DNA of 64,000 nt from JBGSIC01 sp041751875 (GTDB lineage Bacteria; Bdellovibrionota; FAC87; UBA2466; JACKAF01), in assembly GCA_041751875.1 (NCBI GenBank), contig JBGSIC010000008.1, forward strand, positions 52,420 to 116,419. The letters run 5' to 3'. Positions within the stretch are counted from its first letter, which is position 1, and the number at the start of each line of letters is the position of its first letter. Positions 22,977 to 31,637 of the stretch are shown here, in pieces. A program made the translations under genes and the position numbers. The notes beneath the pieces are model-generated. The model was given only the letters and a program-made list of their open reading frames with translations, was not told the origin of the DNA and searched no databases.

Positions 22977-25900
22977 ATGAATTTAGCGCGATTGCAGCAC
23001 GTCTTCGGAGGCTCTGTGGGTTTTGTCGGCTTACGTTTTGGAATTCTTTTTTCCCTATGCCTTCTGCTCTCCAGTTGTGCTGATTTTACCTCCATTCTGA
23101 ATAATCGTTTTACTGGGGCTGTGCCCTTTTCTCTGTCTGTGAATGAAGATGAAGCCTACACGGGCCAACTTCAAATGCAGGGCGAACGCGCGGGAGGAAC
23201 GTTTATCCTAGGAAGGCTTCCCGTACTCGGGACTGTGACCTTAACCTCTCCTTCGCAGGGAGTGTTTGTCTATACACCTGGTATCAATCAAAACGGAATC
23301 GATACCTTTACCTTTGCGTGGGTAAGTGATGATGGCGAAACCAGCGACTTTGTGGAAGTAACCATCAACGTCCGCGCGCAGAACGATGCCCCTGTAGCCA
23401 ATGCTATTTTGTCGGGTGTGCTGAGCACCCCGAAAAACGTGACCTTGAACGGTACCCTGACCGGCACTGATCCAGATGGTAGCCCCGTGACGTTTAGCCG
23501 AACAGCGCAGGCGGGCCACGGTACCGTTACGGTGAATGCCAATGGCAGCTTTGTCTATGTGCCGGCCAATAACTATCTCGGCCCGGATACGTTTGCCTTT
23601 CGCGTGTATGACGGCGTGTCTCACAGCGCGCCGGCCACCGTCGCGATTACCGTTTACCAAGGCAACCGGGCGCCGACAGCAAACGGTGTGGCGATTGGCA
23701 CGCTAACTACCCCCAACAATGCTTCTTTAACGGGCACTCTCACTGGCTCTGATCTCGATGGGAATCCGCTCACCTTTGCGCGAGTTACCCAAGCTGGACA
23801 CGGGAGTGTGACAGTCAGCTCAAACGGTAGCTTTACCTACACGCCTACAAATACTTACGTAGGAGCCGATTCGTTTACCTTCAAGGTAAACGACGGCACG
23901 GTGTACAGCCTTCCGGCAACGGTGAATATTACGGTGACCCAAGCCAATCGTGCCCCAACGGCGGGAACGGTTGTGACGGGTATTTTGAGTACTCCTAAAA
24001 ACACGGTTTTGAATGGTTCGCTGGTTTCTTACGCTTCTGACATCGACGGCAACCCAATAACCTTTGCGCGAGTAGCCCAAGCAGGGCATGGAACTGCTAC
24101 GGTGAATGCGAATGGTTCTTTCACCTATACGCCCGCGAATAACTATGTGGGAGCAGACTCGTTTAGTTACAAGGTGAACGATGGTTCGGTCGACAGCCCG
24201 GCAGCTACGGTTAATATTACCGTGACGCAACCAAACCGCACCCCAGTGGCCAATCCGATCGCTTTGGGAGTGCTTAGCACGCCGAAGAACACCGCTTTAA
24301 ATGGAACTCTCACTGGCTCAGATGCTGATGGTAACCCGCTAACCTTCGCGCGCGTTACACAAGCAGGGCATGGCAGTGTGACGGTGAACGCGAGTGGGTC
24401 TTTTACCTACACGCCGGCGAACAATTACGTTGGACCCGATTCCTTTTCATTCAAAGTAAATGATGGAACAGTCGATTCAAATGCTTCAACGGTTGCCATT
24501 ACCGTGACTCAACCCAACCGAGCTCCCACCACATCAAACGTATTATCGGGAGTGTTTTCTACACCTAAGAATGCTCCTTTGAGTGGATCACTCACTGGCC
24601 ATGCTTCCGATCCGGACGGAAACGCGTTGACTTATATCCGTATGGCGCAAGCCTCAAACGGGTCTGTATCCATAAATGCTAATGGTTCGTTTACCTACAC
24701 GCCAGCGAACAACTATGTAGGTGCCGACTCTTTCTCATTTAAGGTAAATGATGGCGCCTATGATTCAAATACATCGACGGTAGCGGTTACTGTAACCCAG
24801 ACTAACCGAGCTCCCGTGGTTTTCGTAGATCCCGACGATGATTTTAGTACGAACAAAAATACCGTTCTGAGTGACACCGTCGCGGATTATGCAACGGACG
24901 CAGACGGGAACGCACTCACCTTTATCCGAACGACCCAAGCCCAGCATGGAACCGTTAATCTAAACACGAATGGTTCGTTTACCTATATTCCGGATACCGA
25001 CTATGTTGGGGCAGATGCGTTTGAGTTCAAGGCAAATGATGGAACCTTTGATTCAAACATTGGAAGAATCGAACTCAAAGTCCTTGAGCCGAGAGCCCTC
25101 TCTGCTGTGTTTGACTGCTTTCCTCAACCTTCCGGCCCCTTGCGTGGATATCCATCGTGCTTGAACGAAGAAAACGCTCTAATGGCTGGGGAAAATATTC
25201 TCCTTCGTCCCCATGATAGCTTGGGGCACCGCTACGCAAGTAAGGGAGATACCTTGAGCACTGCCAGTGTAATAAAGGTAGGGTTTCGAGTAGAAGGTGG
25301 TAATGCAAGGCAAGTGATTCAGTTCTTAAAAGGAAACGGAGCCGCCGACGCGTCTGGTTCAAACGTCGAAGCCGATTCTACGATTACGAAAGACTTCGGT
25401 GAATCGGACGATTTTGCCATGGCCGCCGCGTTCGATGCAAACGGTAAGGCCGTTGTGGCGGGCTATTCGTGGGCCAACAGCACAGCCATTTTACGCGTTA
25501 GTCGCTATGACGGTCGTCAGGCTGACACCACTTTCAATAGCGACGGCACCCTGTCCCTCCAGATCTCGAGCCTCTCGCAACTAATCCCGATGGATATAGC
25601 AATTGCGACTTCAGGTAGGATCTACGTAGCCGGTATGGCTTACGATGGTATCCAGTACCGATTTTTTATCGTAGCCATCAGTTCCAATGGCAGTCTCGAT
25701 TCAAGTTTCGGCTCCGACGGTTTCGTTGCGCAAAAAGTGGATGGCTTTGGGCACATTTATGGAAATGCGCTTGCGATCGAAGCAGACGGAAATGTTCTAC
25801 TAGCGGGCAAGATCGAGTCTCTAGAGCCGGGTAACGTAACAGTCGAAGTCGGTGGGCAAGTTCTCACTACCTATCAGCCGTTTGTATTTCGGTTGAATCC

Positions 25901-26552
25901 TGAAGGAGACGTCATTGATGCGATCTCTCCTACTGTTGAAGCGAGTCATGCTGTCCGTGAGATTCATCTGGTAGGCGACAAGATAATTGTGGCCGGCACT
26001 ATGAACTATTTCGCCGTTATCGGAAATAGAACCCAGGTCTGGGCCATGACCCTCGAGCACGACTTGAGTCTTAGAAGCAACAACCCATACACCCTCGTGA
26101 CAATCGAAGCAGATAACCGCTTGTTGAGTATGCATGTAACGCCCGACTACACTTATCGTTTTCTACTTAGCGTAAGATCATCTTCGTATCGTTACGTGTT
26201 TTATCTGGATGTGAATACGTCTAACGAAATCGTTACGCACGACGTGCCCGTGAGCAGCCCCGCCCAGGACGCATCTTATTTTGTTATCTTGGAAGAAACC
26301 TGGCTTAAGGATCCGACCACGGGAGGTGGCGTGAAAATCGGGTCTTCTTACGTTACATACTTGGACGAGGTGATGAATACGCACCGAACCACGGTTGAAC
26401 TAAAAGATAACGCGGCGATTGTGACTCCTCATCTCAAAGCGGCTTGCAATCCTTCTGGGTTGAGATGGGGGATCTTTACCGAGGGCGGTATTCTTCGGTT
26501 TGATTCAAGAATTCCAGGTACCAACAATCTAATTCTACCGGTGTGCCCTTAG
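22977..26552 (+). CDS. 1191-aa repeat lipoprotein: cadherin-like/Big_9 repeats plus delta-60 propeller
   Basis: The N-terminus is a lipoprotein signal (LLSSC, Cys34). A divergent beta-sandwich unit (about 50-135) is followed by six near-identical units of about 94 aa (141-705) with the pattern STPKN-x-L-x-GTLTG, DPDGNPLTF, GSFTYTPANNYVGADSF and KVNDG. Such tandem units are cadherin-like / bacterial Ig-like repeats of surface adhesins. The C-terminal half has delta-60-type repeats (DTTFNSDGTL, LDSSFGSDGF), which probably form a beta-propeller. A role as a surface adhesin or structural protein is inferred from architecture. It is flanked by convergent feoB. Confidence 0.82.
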   Translation: MNLARLQHVFGGSVGFVGLRFGILFSLCLLLSSCADFTSILNNRFTGAVPFSLSVNEDEAYTGQLQMQGERAGGTFILGRLPVLGTVTLTSPSQGVFVYTPGINQNGIDTFTFAWVSDDGETSDFVEVTINVRAQNDAPVANAILSGVLSTPKNVTLNGTLTGTDPDGSPVTFSRTAQAGHGTVTVNANGSFVYVPANNYLGPDTFAFRVYDGVSHSAPATVAITVYQGNRAPTANGVAIGTLTTPNNASLTGTLTGSDLDGNPLTFARVTQAGHGSVTVSSNGSFTYTPTNTYVGADSFTFKVNDGTVYSLPATVNITVTQANRAPTAGTVVTGILSTPKNTVLNGSLVSYASDIDGNPITFARVAQAGHGTATVNANGSFTYTPANNYVGADSFSYKVNDGSVDSPAATVNITVTQPNRTPVANPIALGVLSTPKNTALNGTLTGSDADGNPLTFARVTQAGHGSVTVNASGSFTYTPANNYVGPDSFSFKVNDGTVDSNASTVAITVTQPNRAPTTSNVLSGVFSTPKNAPLSGSLTGHASDPDGNALTYIRMAQASNGSVSINANGSFTYTPANNYVGADSFSFKVNDGAYDSNTSTVAVTVTQTNRAPVVFVDPDDDFSTNKNTVLSDTVADYATDADGNALTFIRTTQAQHGTVNLNTNGSFTYIPDTDYVGADAFEFKANDGTFDSNIGRIELKVLEPRALSAVFDCFPQPSGPLRGYPSCLNEENALMAGENILLRPHDSLGHRYASKGDTLSTASVIKVGFRVEGGNARQVIQFLKGNGAADASGSNVEADSTITKDFGESDDFAMAAAFDANGKAVVAGYSWANSTAILRVSRYDGRQADTTFNSDGTLSLQISSLSQLIPMDIAIATSGRIYVAGMAYDGIQYRFFIVAISSNGSLDSSFGSDGFVAQKVDGFGHIYGNALAIEADGNVLLAGKIESLEPGNVTVEVGGQVLTTYQPFVFRLNPEGDVIDAISPTVEASHAVREIHLVGDKIIVAGTMNYFAVIGNRTQVWAMTLEHDLSLRSNNPYTLVTIEADNRLLSMHVTPDYTYRFLLSVRSSSYRYVFYLDVNTSNEIVTHDVPVSSPAQDASYFVILEETWLKDPTTGGGVKIGSSYVTYLDEVMNTHRTTVELKDNAAIVTPHLKAACNPSGLRWGIFTEGGILRFDSRIPGTNNLILPVCP
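23397..25092 (+). repeat. Six tandem ~282-bp coding repeats
   Basis: Each unit encodes about 94 residues of the beta-sandwich repeat of the 1191-aa lipoprotein. The units share long runs at DNA level (for example variants of TTTACCTACACGCC and TAATGATGG-type codons), so unit loss or gain by recombination is likely. The last unit (from about 24820) is the most diverged. Confidence 0.75.
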
Positions 26553-26584
26553 AGGGGTGGGTAGTGTCATATACCAGCCGCGCC

Positions 26585-28456
26585 TTATACAAGTCGCGCG
26601 CCTACCTGGTAGGTGAGCAAACTAAACACGTAGGCAAGTCCAAGTAGTGTGAAGAAATTGACCGAAGTCCAAAGCCATGAGTTCGTTTCCCTTTGCATCA
26701 CCGCGTAGGTCGCTAAACATTGCGGCGAGAACACATACCAAACTAAAAGTGCCAAAGCCGTAGGGAGCGCCCACGTCGCTTGAATTTTCTCGGTCAGAGA
26801 AGCTTCCGTTGCCGCTTCATCTTCGCCTTCCACGGCAAACACAGTAGCCAAAGCTCCCACCATCACTTCTCGGGCGGCAAAACCAGGTATTAAACCGGTG
26901 GCAATGCGCCAATCAAATCCCAACGGGCGAAGGACGGGTTCAATCGCAAGGCCCATACGTCCCGCAAAACTGTAGTGAATCGCGGGGTCGGTCGCGTTCT
27001 CGGGTGCTTTCGGGTAGCTCGCCAAAAACCATAGAATGATGGAGGTCGCCATGATGAACTTTCCCGCACGCCGCAGGAAAATAACGGTACGTTCCCAAAG
27101 TCCCAAGAGCACATTCTTAATGCTTGGGATCTTATAAGAAGGAAGATCCAGCAGAAGATACGGTTTGGGGCCGCGCAGTGAAGTTTTCTTGAGCACCCAT
27201 GCCACGACAAGCGCGAACAAAATGCCGGTAAGATAAAGACCCAGCATCACTAAACCCTGCAAACCAAAAATACCCCATACGAGAGTATTAGGAATAAAGG
27301 CCGCGATGAGAAGCGCGTAAACGGGAAGGCGCGCAGAGCAGGTCATCAATGGCGCGATAAAGATCGTTGCCAAGCGATCGCGTCGGTTTCCAATGGTGCG
27401 TGTCGCCATGATACCGGGAATCGCACAAGCAAAGGATGAGAGCAGGGGAATAAACGCACGACCGTGTAAGCCTACTTTCCCCATGGAACGGTCCATCAGA
27501 AACGCGGCACGCGACATGTAGCCTGAGTCTTCCAAAATCAAAATGAATAAAAAGAGAATCAGAATCTGAGGCAAGAACACCAATACCGATCCTACGCCCG
27601 CAATCACGCCCTCCACCAAGATAGAGCGCACAATGCCGTCCGGAAGGGTAGTGCCCACCCATCCGCCCAAGCTGCCAAGCGATTCCTCGATAAAGCCCAT
27701 GAAAGGCTCTGCCCAGGCGAACACCGACTGAAACATCAAAGTCATAATGGCCAAAAGAATGAGGTGGCCTAAGAAAGGATTGAGAAAAAGGCGATCCAGG
27801 CGCGCGGTCCAGGTATCAGGAGAGGAGCCGTGCTTTGTCGCAAGTTTTAGAATGCGGTGGACTTCTTGGTAGCGCGCGCGCACCTGCTCGAGGGAGGCTG
27901 CCTGCCACGTTACATTTAAAGGAGTGGCACGCTTTCCGAACTGCTCATCTACTTTGGCGAGAAGTTCGGGCACCCCTTTGCCTTTTATCGCAACGGTCGG
28001 AACTACAGGAATCAGTAGCTCGCGTGAGAGAACATTAAGATCCAAAACCAATCCACGTTTCTCGGCGAGGTCCATCATATTCAAAGCTAGAATAACGGGA
28101 CGCCCGAGTGAGCGCAGCTCTAAGGCGAAGTTCAGACAGCGCTCAAGGCTAGTAGCATCGGCAACCGAAATAACGACCTCGGGTGCGCTTACATCGGCAC
28201 GGCGTGCAAGAAGTACATCTAGCGCAATTTCCTCGTCAGGTGATTGCGGGTCGAGACTAAAAGTGCCGGGCAAATCCAAGATGCTGAGTTCCGCGCCACC
28301 CGGAGTGGTCGCGCGTCCCTCTTTGCGTTCCACAGTAACACCCGCGTAGTTTGCTACCTTGGCACGTCCGCCGGTGAGAGCATTAAAGAGCGCGGTCTTT
28401 CCCGCGTTGGGGTTTCCTGCCAGGGCTATTACACGCGCTGACGAAGCTGCCGTCAT
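26585..28456 (-). CDS. feoB: Ferrous iron transporter FeoB
   Basis: FeoB is the inner-membrane Fe(II) importer with a cytoplasmic G-protein domain. G1 is GNPNAGKTA (from residue 14), switch I is NYAGVTVERKEG, G3 is LDLPGTFSL, and G4 is LNMMDLAE. The membrane domain has the gate motifs (LILFLFILILEDSGYMSRAA and SFACAIPGIMATRTI). The end is short: at 623 aa the protein lies at the low end for FeoB and lacks the long C-terminal cytoplasmic tail of enteric versions. It overlaps feoA by 4 bp. Confidence 0.95.
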   Translation of the reverse strand: MTAASSARVIALAGNPNAGKTALFNALTGGRAKVANYAGVTVERKEGRATTPGGAELSILDLPGTFSLDPQSPDEEIALDVLLARRADVSAPEVVISVADATSLERCLNFALELRSLGRPVILALNMMDLAEKRGLVLDLNVLSRELLIPVVPTVAIKGKGVPELLAKVDEQFGKRATPLNVTWQAASLEQVRARYQEVHRILKLATKHGSSPDTWTARLDRLFLNPFLGHLILLAIMTLMFQSVFAWAEPFMGFIEESLGSLGGWVGTTLPDGIVRSILVEGVIAGVGSVLVFLPQILILFLFILILEDSGYMSRAAFLMDRSMGKVGLHGRAFIPLLSSFACAIPGIMATRTIGNRRDRLATIFIAPLMTCSARLPVYALLIAAFIPNTLVWGIFGLQGLVMLGLYLTGILFALVVAWVLKKTSLRGPKPYLLLDLPSYKIPSIKNVLLGLWERTVIFLRRAGKFIMATSIILWFLASYPKAPENATDPAIHYSFAGRMGLAIEPVLRPLGFDWRIATGLIPGFAAREVMVGALATVFAVEGEDEAATEASLTEKIQATWALPTALALLVWYVFSPQCLATYAVMQRETNSWLWTSVNFFTLLGLAYVFSLLTYQVGARLV

Positions 28457-28704
28457 AGTACTTCCTCTACTTCAACTAGGTTCGCTTCTTCTCTGCGAAG
28501 AGCGATGAGATTACTTCCCACCAATACTGCTATCGGATCTTTTGCTACGGGGGCTTCGTGAAGCACCTGAATCTTGGCGCCTTCAATCATGCCCATCGCG
28601 AGAAGACGTGCGCTTACGCCCTTAAGCGCGTGCGAGTCAGCATTTTTCCCGACGCTTTTTACAATGCCTTTTTCACCCTTCGAAAGTGCGCCTAAAAGTT
28701 TCAT
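28453..28704 (-). CDS. feoA: Iron transport accessory protein FeoA
   Basis: An 83-aa SH3-like protein that works with FeoB. Typical features are LSKGEKGIVKSVG, RLLAMGMIEGAKIQVLHEAP and GSNLIALRREEANLVEV. It overlaps feoB (4 bp) and the arsR-type gene (4 bp), so the three are translationally coupled. Confidence 0.92.
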   Translation of the reverse strand: MKLLGALSKGEKGIVKSVGKNADSHALKGVSARLLAMGMIEGAKIQVLHEAPVAKDPIAVLVGSNLIALRREEANLVEVEEVL

Positions 28705-29054
28705 GGCAGAAAATCCTCAACATGTTTGGTGCCTTCTCTTAAAAGGCGGTCAATGTGTTCGTCGTCCAAAGAATAAAAAAGTGTGGTGCCTTCTCGGCGC
28801 ACATGAACAAGGCGTTGATCGCGCAACATGCGCAGGTGATGGCTAACCGCGGGCTGAGTAATATTCAACCGGTCGCAAATCGCCCCCACAGATTGTTCCC
28901 CTTCAGAAAGCGCCCAAACAATCTTAAGACGCGAAGTGTCACCCAGCGTGCGAAAGGTTTCCGAAAGTAGGGCAAAGAATTTGTCAGAGCGCTCAGGGCC
29001 GAGCGGGGCCGTAGAACGAGGTCGCGATGAATGAGTGCCAGAGCGGGATTCCAT
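28701..29054 (-). CDS. ArsR/SmtB-family regulator of feoAB with alpha5-type metal site
   Basis: A winged-helix repressor: RTLGDTSRLKIVWAL, VGAICDRLNITQPAVSHHL (recognition helix) and REGTTLFYSL (wing). The alpha3N cysteine site (ELCVCD) is absent; only Cys60 remains. The C-terminal helix has D98-x-H100-x10-H111-x2-D114, which fits the SmtB/CzrA alpha5 metal site (D-x-H-x10-H-x2-E/H) with Asp in the last place. A metal-responsive repressor that controls its own operon with feoA and feoB is therefore likely. The metal (Fe(II), Zn(II), Mn(II)) cannot be read from sequence. An N-terminal tail of about 25 residues is Ser/Arg-rich. Confidence 0.85.
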   Translation of the reverse strand: MESRSGTHSSRPRSTAPLGPERSDKFFALLSETFRTLGDTSRLKIVWALSEGEQSVGAICDRLNITQPAVSHHLRMLRDQRLVHVRREGTTLFYSLDDEHIDRLLREGTKHVEDFLP

Positions 29055-29098
29055 ATATCAACCTTGGCTTATATAGAAGTCGGCTTATGCTCTGTCAA
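29053..29098 (-). promoter_or_regulatory. Sigma-70 promoter and AT-rich dyad upstream of arsR-feoAB
   Basis: On the minus strand TTGACA (29093-29098), a 17-bp spacer and TATATA (29070-29075) form a near-consensus promoter. The start point would lie only about 12 nt from the ATG, with AAGG as ribosome binding site. TATAT (29054-29058) and ATATA (29071-29075) make a dyad overlapping the -10, a good place for an ArsR-family operator. Confidence 0.72.
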
Positions 29099-29113
29099 TA
29101 GTCAACCCACGCG

Positions 29114-30025
29114 CTAGGGTTGCTTGGAAGGTGCCCGCGGTTTAGCGGCAGCGGGCCTATCGAGAGGCGGGGAGAGCGAGTTTTCGCTATGGGAATCTAG
29201 CCACTGAATCAGGCGAGCAAAGTAAGCCTCTTTACCAAAATCATTGTGAGGTTCGTGAAAGCCGCCGGGCTGAATGAAAAATTCTTTCTCCGCCCCCAAC
29301 GCTTGAAACAGAGCGAAGCTCCCCTCGATGCGGATAAGCTGATCGTTTGAACCGTGCACCATAAAGATGGGGCATTTAATTTTTTTGGCCACTTCAAGGG
29401 AATCGGGGAGCGTATCCAAGATAGCCGTGCCTTGCCCCACGGTGTTGTAATGAACGGAGAGCGGGTCGTTCTTGAAGGCTTTGACCTCTTCCAAATCACG
29501 CGAAATTTCGACAGGATCGCCATACTTGGGAATTTTGATGGTTGAGGCAAAGCGATTTAAAAAACGGCCAACCTTTATTTTTAGCGGCGAGACAACTCCT
29601 CCAACGATGTAGGCCGGAGCGCTTAAGATAAGACCTGCGAGTTCAGGACTGCGGTGGGCCGCAAACCGTAGCGCGATGGCTCCCCCGAGACTATGGCCCA
29701 TGACAAAGAAGGGTTTGGGAGTGAGGTTTCGGCCCATCCAGGTGTAGACGGTGTTGGTGTCCTCTACATAATCGCTAAACTTTTCCACCCACTGACGACG
29801 GCCACCGCTTTCCCCGGCACCGCGGAGATCAAATCGAGTGACCCCATAACCTGCGTTAAGTAGAGTGTCGATGGTTCGAAGATACCGCCCACTATGTTCG
29901 CTGATGCCATGAACAAGGAGAATCTGAGCGCGCGCGCCCCCTTTGGGTTCATGGTGCCAGGCCGCTAAATGTCCTAAATCAATTCTCAAGAACTTTATTT
30001 TTGTACGCCAAAAGCCGTCTGTCAC
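29114..30025 (-). CDS. Alpha/beta hydrolase, monoacylglycerol lipase / lysophospholipase type
   Basis: The fold is clear: oxyanion region LLVHGISEHSGRY, RFDLRGAGESGG, nucleophile elbow GHSLGG (MGHSLGGAIALRFAA), acid in FMVHGSNDQLIR and the catalytic His in GGFHEPHND. It belongs to the serine aminopeptidase S33 / lysophospholipase-like group. The end is Pro/Lys/Ala-rich. The frame is open to 30490, but that part lies opposite the glycosylase gene, so the GTG at 30025 (VTDGFW) is taken as start, giving 303 aa; no strong ribosome binding site supports it. The divergent gene starts at 30063. Confidence 0.82.
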   Translation of the reverse strand: MTDGFWRTKIKFLRIDLGHLAAWHHEPKGGARAQILLVHGISEHSGRYLRTIDTLLNAGYGVTRFDLRGAGESGGRRQWVEKFSDYVEDTNTVYTWMGRNLTPKPFFVMGHSLGGAIALRFAAHRSPELAGLILSAPAYIVGGVVSPLKIKVGRFLNRFASTIKIPKYGDPVEISRDLEEVKAFKNDPLSVHYNTVGQGTAILDTLPDSLEVAKKIKCPIFMVHGSNDQLIRIEGSFALFQALGAEKEFFIQPGGFHEPHNDFGKEAYFARLIQWLDSHSENSLSPPLDRPAAAKPRAPSKQP

Positions 30026-30062
30026 GCTTTTCAGAATGGGGGAAAGCCGGTAGAGAAGGAAG

Positions 30063-30701
30063 ATGACTGAGCGTCTTGCCGAATGGAAAAAACTCTCCCG
30101 TAAACTGCAAAGAGCAGATAGTGCACTTGCGCCACTGATTCGGAAAGTAGGGCCCCCGGTCGTCCGCTTTAGGCGTGATCCTTTTCGCACGCTTTCTAGT
30201 TCAATTTTATCCCAGCAACTCGCTACTGCCGCTGCTCGGGCTATTACGAGTCGTTTTGCGGCACTAGCTCCACCGTTTCCTCGGCCAGAACATTTAGCGC
30301 AGTGGCCAGTAGAAAAGCTTCGTGGAGCGGGAGTATCATCCCAAAAGGCGAGATATCTTGCCGCGCTCGCAGCAAAGTGGACCGAAAAGGGGTGGCGCAA
30401 TGGTTGGACGAAACTCTCCAACGAAGAGCTGGTAGCACGCCTGACTGAAGTCACGGGCATCGGCACCTGGACCGCGCAAATGTTTCTCATTTTTTCTTAC
30501 GGGCGCACCGATGTTCTTCCCGTCGACGATTACGGAATCCGGAAAGGTTTGCAGCTGCTTTATCAATTAGACGAAATGCCCAAACCCCAAAAAGTGCCCG
30601 AGCTCGTACCTCATTGGAAAGGAATGGAGTCAGTAGCGTGCTGGTATGTGTGGAGAGGACTCGACCAGAAGCTTTTTATTCTTCCTGAGTCTGAGTCGTA
30701 G
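30063..30701 (+). CDS. AlkA-like DNA-3-methyladenine glycosylase (HhH-GPD)
   Basis: A base-excision repair enzyme removing alkylated bases. The HhH-GPD fold shows SSSILSQQLATAAARAI, LRGAGVSSQKARYL, the hairpin TEVTGIGTWTAQMFLIF and the catalytic Asp in VLPVDDYGIRKG. The 212-aa length matches the short bacterial AlkA-like / YeaB-type enzymes lacking the AlkA N-terminal domain. The 3' end overlaps the convergent RodZ-like gene by 26 bp. Confidence 0.88.
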   Translation: MTERLAEWKKLSRKLQRADSALAPLIRKVGPPVVRFRRDPFRTLSSSILSQQLATAAARAITSRFAALAPPFPRPEHLAQWPVEKLRGAGVSSQKARYLAALAAKWTEKGWRNGWTKLSNEELVARLTEVTGIGTWTAQMFLIFSYGRTDVLPVDDYGIRKGLQLLYQLDEMPKPQKVPELVPHWKGMESVACWYVWRGLDQKLFILPESES

Positions 30702-31593
30702 AAGAAGTGGTTCTCACGTCCTGTGGGAAGGTGGCACCGGCAGGATAGATAAAGGTGACTACGTTGCCGTCTTTCCTTGCGGGCACAGCTTGGTTGTCGT
30801 TGTACGACACGTTGGCTTTGCTGATATCGCCCACTAGCAGTTTGATTTTCTGTCGTGCCGCGTAGCCAGCCGTCTTATGGTTGGACAAAAAGTATTCCAT
30901 CGGTGGCTCATTATCCACGACAACTTTGATGTACGTCTTACCTTGTCCGCGGATAAGAAGCTTATGAAGTGGTTCGGGTAACACGGCGGCAGTCGAGCGC
31001 TGTGAGCCAGCGATTAAATCACTACGCGTATTGGTTACGGTCGTGCCACTAGGCGCGCCCGGCGTTACCGACGCTGTGGTCGTCGGTGCTGAGCCCGGAG
31101 GCGCGGCAGCCGTTTCCGTAATTGTCGTGGTTTCTGTTTCTGCGACTTCTTCTTCAGGGGCTTGGCTTTTGCCTACATAAATAAGAGACGCCGTGACAAT
31201 CAAAACTAAAACGCCGCCCAATCCCCAAGCCATCTTGCCGAGAGGAAGGCCGGTCGTTTCCGAGATAACTTGATTTGCGGTGCGTCCTGCCTCGACGGGA
31301 GGGGACTCTAAAGCTTTCACGGAAGGAGGAACCATTCCGTTTTCATCCGATTCCACATTGCCCTGAATAGCTTTGCGGTAACGTTCCATTACTTCCGGAG
31401 TTTCAATGCCTACATAGCGAGCATACGAAGTGACAAAGCCCCGAAGAAAAGGATCGGGTGGCAGTTTGTCCCAGCGGTTAGCTTCTAAATTCTTTAAAGC
31501 GGTCAGTGTGATCTTAGTGATCGAGGCGAGTTCTTCTAGCCGGATGCCCTTTTTTTCCCGGTGGGCCTTAAGATAGTCTCCGAAATTTTCCAT
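30676..31593 (-). CDS. RodZ-like helix-turn-helix membrane protein
   Basis: The domain order matches RodZ: a Cro/C1-like HTH (about 1-75, HREKKGIRLEELASIT and NRWDKLPPDPFLRGFVTSYA), a linker, one membrane helix (121-141), a Thr/Ala/Pro-rich periplasmic linker and a C-terminal DUF4115-like beta domain (LLIRGQGKTYIKVVVD). RodZ links MreB to the elongasome and sets cell shape. The 305-aa length is typical. The TPR lipoprotein gene lies 44 bp upstream on the same strand. Confidence 0.82.
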   Translation of the reverse strand: MENFGDYLKAHREKKGIRLEELASITKITLTALKNLEANRWDKLPPDPFLRGFVTSYARYVGIETPEVMERYRKAIQGNVESDENGMVPPSVKALESPPVEAGRTANQVISETTGLPLGKMAWGLGGVLVLIVTASLIYVGKSQAPEEEVAETETTTITETAAAPPGSAPTTTASVTPGAPSGTTVTNTRSDLIAGSQRSTAAVLPEPLHKLLIRGQGKTYIKVVVDNEPPMEYFLSNHKTAGYAARQKIKLLVGDISKANVSYNDNQAVPARKDGNVVTFIYPAGATFPQDVRTTSSTTQTQEE

Positions 31594-31637
31594 TGTCTTT
31601 GTATTTAGAGGGGAAAGGCACTTCCGTCTACTACAAT

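Noticed and set aside
29114..30490. 458-codon frame for the hydrolase
   Set aside because: The first 155 codons lie opposite the AlkA-like gene, which has a clear HhH-GPD sequence. The hydrolase family sequence begins near 30000, so a GTG at 30025 is used.
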